Source: Eretmocerus hayati
Lineage: Eukaryota > Arthropoda > Insecta > Hymenoptera > Aphelinidae
NCBI GenBank assembly: GCA_029851415.1
Contig: CM056741.1
Coordinates: 147,610,522-147,674,521 of the forward strand
Direction: 5' to 3'
Length of the DNA stretch: 64,000 bases
Positions 52,901 to 61,900 of this stretch are shown here, one piece after another (the stretch's first letter is position 1; every line of letters starts with the position of its first letter). The position numbers were made by a program, and so were the translations under genes. The notes under the pieces were generated by a model that was given only the letters and a program-made list of their open reading frames with translations, did not search any database and was not told the DNA's origin.

Positions 52901-55900
52901 TTCTAGGCGTCCGTAAAGGGAGTTGTCCGCTATTTAGAGTGTCCGCTAACCGGAGGATTCGATCCCATAAGATCCAATACATTTCTGCCTGTCGCACGAA
53001 AATCGTCCGTTACTGAGAGGTGTCCGCTTATCAGAGGTGTCCGCTAAGGGAGATTTCACTGTATGCAGTTAGACGCCAGCCGACGAGCAGACAACATACG
53101 TTGTACTGATGAGATTCCCGATATTTCGGGAATCTCATCAGTACAACGTGAAGAATGATTGAAAAAAGAAGAAATAACTTCTCCCGCGTTCCTAAATGTG
53201 TTATAAGGTATGTGTGCCTAAAATGCCCCCATTCCCTAATATGCCCCGACTCAAGTTCTCAAATGTACCAGCTTGCAGACCTGGACACGTATTTTTTATG
53301 TTTGTTACGTTAAAATGTCAGGAAATCAACGGTTTGGGCCGATCCGAAATGACCCGCGCCTTTCTCACAACTTTCCTAGCGATATTCGGTACTTTCGACT
53401 TATTTTATCTTGATCACTGAAAGCTATGCCAAATAAGATTGATTCAACCAATTTTTAACGTAGTTCTCCCCATTCTCTTCGTCTTCGTCCAAACTTTGGA
53501 ATGCTTCTCACAAAATAGAAAAAATTCGATTACTATCCGGTCCTCCGCCTATATTATTAAAAAAGTGCATTTTTGGCCCCATCCAACCAAGGGCTCTTAA
53601 GGTATGTCTCCGAGTTTTTTGAAATTTAGAGAATCTTCTGGGAATTTGTGTGGTGGTCCAACTATCCATAACACACCTTCTGCTGAAATTTCAAGGAGCC
53701 TGTCCATTTTCGAGTTTTTGATGTCGAAAGTTCGAGCTCGTAACACGCGAAGGATAGGAACGGCGCAGCAGAAGGCAACTTTTTTGGGCCGTTCTCACGA
53801 ATGCTCTGACAATTCTCTAGAGAACTTGCTGGAAAATTGATGTGTCATTGATTCAAGTCTTGTCTTCATCCTTGCCAAAAATACGGACCCGTGCAATGTT
53901 GATTTTCTGCCTCGCGGAGAGCGTGTGTGTGTGAGCGTGTGCGTGTACGAGCTGCTTTGTTGTGTATACGCGATAGTACATAAAACGACGGCGAGGTCAC
54001 GTTGCTTTCAAAACAACACGGCTCCCTCAAACTTTTCATCCTGATTGTTCCAGGGGACATACCTTGAATGAGACATCAAGAGATTGGTTTTTTGCATTTT
54101 TGAAGAGTTTTCAGGGTACATTCCCAATCTCAACAAGCATCAAAAGGATCCAAAGCGGTCACATTTTTTGAAAACTAGTGTTAGAAAGTGAAGAAACTTG
54201 ATTTTGGGCCCATAACCAACGAGAGATAAGCCATATTACTTGGGCGTTCCTAGACTTGGTCCGAAGAATGTTCCAAACGACATTCCTTTAAAAGGGCTCA
54301 GCCCGCGATTAATGAGTATCGGAAAATAAAAATGTTAAAATTTTCAAGATTGGGAATTTTTAGAATTTATGTTTAGAAAAACTTTATAAGGGAAGTTGAG
54401 GTGACCTAATAAAATGTTAATCTGGCCATCCTTGATCGATTGGTTAATACGGAATTACGTTAAACTGTATGGGAAAAGAAATGTACATGATTTTTTTTTT
54501 CATTGATAGAAGATTCATGATTTAATCGGTAGAGATAGATATGAATGGAAATTCCACATTAACCAATTGACGGAAAATGATGAAAAAATGGTTGTTTTAG
54601 TGACGCAAAATTTGATGTGTTGAGTTCGAGAAAAGATATTTGAATTAAAAATAATCGATTTTTGGAAAATTTTGACATTTTCATTTTCCGACACTCATTA
54701 ATTGAGAACTGTTGAATAGATTAGGCTATAAATCCTTCCAGCACATCTTTGCATGGTGCTCTACCACTCATCTGAATTTGAGAAAGATCGGTCCAAAGGC
54801 TGAGAGGAAACCGTGGACGAAAAATGAAGTTGCACAGACACACATACAAACGGACACGGACAACGACAGAGAAAGTTAAATTCGTGGACCACCAGGGATA
54901 AGCCTGGAGGAGAAACTAGTACTCACAATAGATAGATATCGGCGAGAGAAACAGAATGGTGAAAACCGGTTCGCTATGAGTGAAGATTTTTAGAATGAAA
55001 AATTAGTTTGAGTGAAAAAATTGAACAATAATATCTTTTCACAAATACAACCCTTATCTCTGAGAAAGCAAAAATGCGTTCAGGCACACCGTGACATATT
55101 CTTAGACATATCTCATGGAAATGTCGATGATCATTCGATTCATTCCACCATGGTTGCGAACGCACAATTGTGTCTCAATCCTTCAACTTTTGAGTATGAG
55201 TAAACAGAATATTGGTGTATCCTCCAGTTGAAGGAGAAACCATTCGACGCAGAATATGTTGCTCTTCTACATGGTATTTTTTCGCATGATATAAGTGGTT
55301 ACTTGCATCGAGGGTATATTTTACTGGATCAAGAAATGTCGACAGATGATTATCCTCAAATGATTGAACCTTTCGACGGAACAAAGAGGCCAGTTTGTTT
55401 CATCTTTTCTGGAATGGGATCACAGTGGTCTGGCATGGGTGAGTATCTGAGCATTCTAATTCATTTGTTATCATGAAGAATTGGAGTAATTCATGATCAT
55501 CCATATGTAGGAGAGGCATTGCTGCGATTACCAGTTTTTGCTGAATCTGTACAGAAATGCGATGCTGTGATGAAACCTTATGGTGTGGATGTATATGAAC
55601 TTCTTACAGTGGCAGAGGAAGCAAAGTTTGACCAGATTCTTAACTCGTTTGTTGCGATAACTGTCATACAGGTAAACCGATGAATTACATAACACATAAA
55701 CATCTGTAGCTTATCTCAAGTATTGAGTCACATTCCTGGACCCTTTATCCATGATTCTTTTGCATAGTACGATTTGCTTGATCTTTAATCCCACACCGGG
55801 ATGACGAATGCAGCCAACCAAAACTGACGATTTTGCTGTGAACACCACCTCTTTTTTCAGATATGTTTAGTGGACGTCTTGAATACCTTGAACATTAAAC

Positions 55901-58900
55901 CAAATTATGTTGTGGGACACTCAGCAGGTGAAAGTGTCTGTGCATATGCAAATGGCTGCTTGAATCTAGAACAAACATTACTGAGCGCTTATTACCGAGG
56001 TCAGGTGTCGATTGAAATAGAACTCATTCATGGAACCATGGCCGCTGTTGGACTCGGATACAATGACTTGAAAAATATGTGTCCACCAGACATTGTTGTT
56101 GGTTGCCACAATTCTGCCACTAGTTCCACTATCAGTGGTCCCACAGCTTCAGTTGAAGTTTTCATGGCTGAGCTTGAGGTAAGGATGTTTATCAACTATT
56201 GTGATATATTAATTCAGAGAAAGGAATCTCATCCTCTTCTCGTCATTCGAAACAGCATTTGGATTCTGAATGCCGGATTGTCGTAATAATTCATCCAAAT
56301 ATTCTCGCAAAACTTTGGCTCATAATGGCCAAGAAGTATCCAGAATACCGCCCATAAGTATTGGGTTCATGGCTATCAAGAGAAAAGTAGCACAATGTGG
56401 TTTTTTTATTTATTTATTTTTTTTGGAGCGGAGTTCCTATTCCGCCTATGGGTGAGAAGTAAAATCGGACTCGATTAGCTGACTGACATAATTTGGCCGC
56501 CATATTGTGATAAAAGTGCGATACGTAGCAGTAGATCTGGGTATATTAATACGCTGTGACGGCAACTGAGGAGTCGATCAGACAGCATGAGCATGCCGTC
56601 CATATCCGGGATACTAGGGGAATTTGGCTCCGCATCTTAAAATTATCTTCACATACGGCTTCATTATCATCAGATTTCTGCTTTAGAGCTTTTTTTTCAA
56701 TTTTTTTTTTTTTTTTTTTTTCAAGTGAATATTCTAACCCTGCTCGAAAAAGTCTTTTGAGAACAATTGGAATACTATTGGATTAAATTGCATTGAATGG
56801 AATCATATCGGTCCAATAGACCGATATGATGGGACCAATGGTGAATGCACACCGTATGAAACGGACTCTATTTCATCGTATCTAAGCGGACTCACTTGAG
56901 TTTGATGAAATTTATTTTTACATGCACATCATTTCTTTCATGCCCAACGATATAGAGAAACATGGATAAGATGAATAGCGTTGATTGTTCCAGATATTAT
57001 CATCATGTTGAGTCAACTTCGGCTATAATGAACTTCGGTTTTAACCATTATTTTCCGACGGTCCTTTGGAGTTTCTTATAATCGAACTCTACTGTATTTG
57101 TATAAGCATATCAATTTCTAAATAGTTATGACTTTACTTCAACATCAAAAATTTTGTTTTTTTCAAATAGCATTGAGTTTTTTCCACGCAGTAGATTACA
57201 AACACGTCTCTCATAGAGGAAGGCGCGTGTATTGGCTGATAGCGTATAATATACATACTTTGCTTCCAACAAAACACTTGTTATATGCAAAGCTGATACA
57301 CGGCATCTTGGTAAGTATTTTACTGTATAAGAAGACAATGAAGTTTGGCATCTCTCACGTCACCGCAACCTACCATGAAATCGAAGTGAAAAAGAGACAA
57401 AGAACCAAAGAATTCTGGAATGGAGATTTATTTACAGACGACTACCCAGTATCTTCTTTCATGAAAGATGCCGTGTGTCAGCCAATAGCATATAGCAAGT
57501 GTTTTGTTAGATGCAAAACACGTATATTTTCCTCCCAATGATGAGATTGTGAAGTTGGGATCGGAACAAAAGAGAGGCGAAACCGCATTTTTTGACACAA
57601 ATTTGAATCCAGTTTGGTAAAAATTGTGTGAAGAGGGTTGTTTTTTCCTTCCTGCAGATACAAATTTTGTTCAGGTGTCAATATTTTGACGCGGATCGTA
57701 ATAAAGGAATATCAATTAGCTCATGAAAACGATTAGTCAAAGATGCATAAGTATCAAGTTTATCTGCCATGAATTTGTAGAAAGTGCATCGATGCATACG
57801 CTGCGCAGATAATCAAACGAGATAGAGATGAAGTTAGTGATTCGGGGGACCCTGGCTGCGTGCAAGCTCGATGAAAATTTGCAGCGAAGCAGAAGCTGCA
57901 TAAGTTTGTACCTCGGCAGCATGAGCAGTCGCAACAATCGATTATCCCGGGCCTTGGTCGCCTCGTCTTATATAATGGTCCATTCACACTATACAATTGT
58001 GACATGCATCAGAAAATAGGTTATCCGATTTCTATGTGAAACGAGGTAATAACAGGATGATGGCTAAGGCCCAAGTACCGAGCTGCTTGAACGTTTTCGA
58101 ATGCTCAAATGAACACGAACATAAGCTATTTTCAATTTTCAGGCACGAAATATTTTTGTGAAGAAGGTCCGAACTGGGAACATTGCATCTCACAGTCAAT
58201 ATGTCGAACCCTCATGTCCGAGGTTCCAGTCCTTATTGGAAGGTATTATCCCCAATCCGTTACCTCGAGGTGAATCATGGCTCAGCACTTCAATACCGAA
58301 AGAAGAATGGAACAACCCCTCCGCTCAATTGGCTTCCGCTGAATATTTTACGAACAATCTTCGCAATCCAGTGTTGTTTGAAGAAATTTTGGATATGATT
58401 CCAAAAGACGCAATAACTATCGAAATTGCACCCCGCGGTCTACTTCAAGCGATCCTAAAACGAGCATTGCCTCCAACTGTTTCCAACTGCACCTTAACTA
58501 CCCAAGATCGTGAAGGCAATCTCAATTTCTTCCTCGAATCTATTGGTCAACTGTTCAATTTAGGACTCCAGCCTGATTTAGGTAAGTTGGTATCGGAGAG
58601 ATTATAAAATACTCCTTAACGGTACTGAACAAATTCATTGAGATGTTTTGCCTCAAGTGACCCGCGTTATCAAACCTCTTTCTAATGTCGTCGAGGAGGG
58701 TACAGACGGCTCATTTTTTTATATCGCCAACTTTCGGGTGGAGGACTACGGGCTCGTTCCTAACTTTGAGAATATGTTCCGTAAGTTAGGACCATGTTGA
58801 CTCAAGGGAGAGATTGTACCATAAGGTAGAAAACACAACTTCTAAGTCCCACGAGTGATCCGTGATGGTTAGCGCACTTTTTTCTGCATCAAACATTCGC

Positions 58901-61900
58901 AGAACACCGGCTTTTTTCGTTTTTCGGTCTATTTCTCACTCATATAGGTATTATCAAAGTATCTTTCTCAAAACTTTGTTTATACAGAAACGTGTGCTGG
59001 GACTGAACCAATTCTAAACAGATCATTTCGAAGTAGAACCTTATCAAGAGTTCAATAAAAATAGCCGAACTTGGGATACATTTGGTCTTGGAACCCTAAA
59101 AATCAACTCTTTTAGTTGAATTTTACGTGAAGGTATGTGTTTGAGATGTTTTTCTATTGCGTCCTTCACAAGTGAAAAATCGTTCAGAAAAAAGTAAAAA
59201 GAAGAGACTCAAGCAAAAGAGTTTAAGATGTATTTCAATAGATTCTCCGAAGGCTATTTGAATCATACCACCAGCATGTTTGTGTATTGAGTAAAATTGG
59301 AGTTACACGGATTTTACTGCGAAAAGTTCCATATTCTTTCGTTATTATTTAAACACCATCAGAATAAATATTCACCATGGATGGAAAAATTCTTTTTAGA
59401 TCCATATAGAGTGGAAAAATTATGTTTCGGATCATAGAATCGATTACAATTGGTAAAGGAAGCTGTTATTCGTGGTCTGCTTTCACGCGAAACTACTCAT
59501 ATACTTTCCAAGCTCATGAGACACAAAGAATTCCATTTTTTAATATGGTGATTGCTTCGAACTCTCAGACCTGTTTCACGTTGAATACTTCAATACAGTG
59601 CTGGTCAAAGGTTTCAGAACATCCAAAAATTGTTTTTCCAGTTTTGTAGATAGAAATACATGGCTCTCCTTTACCAAAAAGAACTTCATCAGAGTTCATT
59701 TTGAAGGTAATCTCACGTACTTGAAGATGACATTATTCATGTTTATCAGTACGAATCTGGATCTTTCCAATTTGAGCTTGAAAAAATGCCAATTTCGATG
59801 ATTTTTGGGAGAATCTTCTGGCTCTCGTAGCCCGAAGGTACAGGAGTGTTTTCGAATGAAACTTAACAGACTTAAAAATATAAGTTGAGAGCTTTAAAAT
59901 CAGTTTTTGAACGTCCCTCTCCATAAATTCTACTCCGAGCTATGACATTTTCTTTGAGGAGAGTTTTTCCCAAAAAAGTAGAACCCTTATAAAAAAATGA
60001 CATAGAAATTAACTTTTTGGGGCATGTTCCAAAAGTTTCTCGTCCTCTTATTCATGGTTTTGGAGACAGATACCAGGGTCCGAGATTATATTCATCTTAA
60101 TACGCAGCTGTCTGTCTGTTTAGAATTTAGGTGTTGGTTTTTGTGAAAAATCTTTCTTCACAGAAAATGTCACAGCTCGGAGTAAGAGTAATGTAGAGGG
60201 ACGATCAAAAATGGATTCCGAAGCTCTAGACTTATACTTTTAGGTCTGTTAAGTTTCGTCCCAAAATATTTCTGTACCTCTGGGCTACGGGACCCAGAAA
60301 ATTTTCCCAAAAATCATCGAAATTAGCATTTTTTCAAGCTTGAATTGGAAAGATCCAGATTCGTACTGATAAAAATGAATAATATCGTCTTGAAGTACGT
60401 AAAAATACCTTCAAAATGAGCCTCAATAAAGTCCTTTTCGATCAAGTAGAGCCTAGTAGTTTCACTTACAAAATCGGAGTAAAAAATTTCGGGTGTCCTG
60501 AAACTTTTGACTAGCATTGTAGATGTTGTCTACTCTGCGTCCCAAAAAGTGATATAGTGTATTACGTACGATCAAAACTTGCGTATGTTGATAGAATTAA
60601 TTCCCAAATTCAGTCCCAGAATAAATGTCATTCAGTTTCACGTTTGCTCAAAACTCTTGGATTTGTTGAATGATGCTCATACTTCAAAATGGCTAAGAGC
60701 CACAGGAGATCTCATTTTGTCACACGTGTGTGCTTGAAAATTTGAAGTTATTTTAGATACACTGTGCGTTAATGTGTACTTCCACTCACAGTTTATCAAA
60801 AATAGTATAGTACGTATCGAGTGCCGAAAAACTTTGTGCTTCAGGAAAACTTTGCTGTACGTCGGCGTAGAACAAGCTGTTTGCGTTTCGAGTCCAATAA
60901 AGTATGGTCACTGAACTAGGTATAATTATGAATTAAGTATAATTATTAAAATAGGTTCTGCTTCCGTATATTGACACAGGAGCGGAACCTATTTTTGCAT
61001 TCTCGTGATCATTCCGACCCTCGCCTACGTCTTGGACTGGAAACTCATCATTCGGACGCGAAAAAAGTAGTTACGTCCTTATATAGGAATGTATTATTTA
61101 CGCCATTAAGTGAAAAGACTGAAGGAATAGATCTTCTCGCATATACTTCCCAAACTCTGAGTCCCAGAAAAAATGTCATGTTGTGACATTCTTGGTCAAA
61201 AACCCTTGGCAAAACCCCCAGATCTATTTGTTAATTCATATATTTTCCATTTCTGTGCCCCAAAAAAAAAATCTTGTTTGGTTACGCGAAGGCTCAAGGT
61301 CTGGTCAACATAGCATGTCTCGAAACATAGATGTTTCTGCATATAGTTCTCAGAGCAAGAAATCTTACCAGGTCACTTCATATGCTCAAAACTATGATTT
61401 CCGAGCAATGTTTGTTGTAACTTGTACATTACAACTTCTGAGTCTCAGAGGAGATCTCATTTGGTCACATGTAAGCTTGGAACTTTTAAATCTGATTCAA
61501 AATCAAGCATCTTGGACATGCGATAGCACTACCATAAGATTGATATCGAGATAAAGATTTACTGAGCCCTGGATAGCTCGAATGGTAGAGCATCTTCCCA
61601 GCAAGAAGAACGTTCCCACTCGGATCCTGGATTCGGCCGGACTTTTCTCGATATTAATCCTATGACATTTTTTCTCGAGACCATAACACTTACTCCAATT
61701 TTAACGTCTTCACAATCGAAATATGCGATCAATAATCACATTTCAAGTTGCACTCAAATTACGGTGTGTCGTGAAGTGACATTAGTTAGGGACTGGGCTT
61801 ACTATCAATGAATTTTGTCGTCGTCCAGTCAGCCAAACGATAAAGCCGCTATCGATTTGGAAATATTTCCCTAGAATGGCCCACCGCTACGAACAACGAG

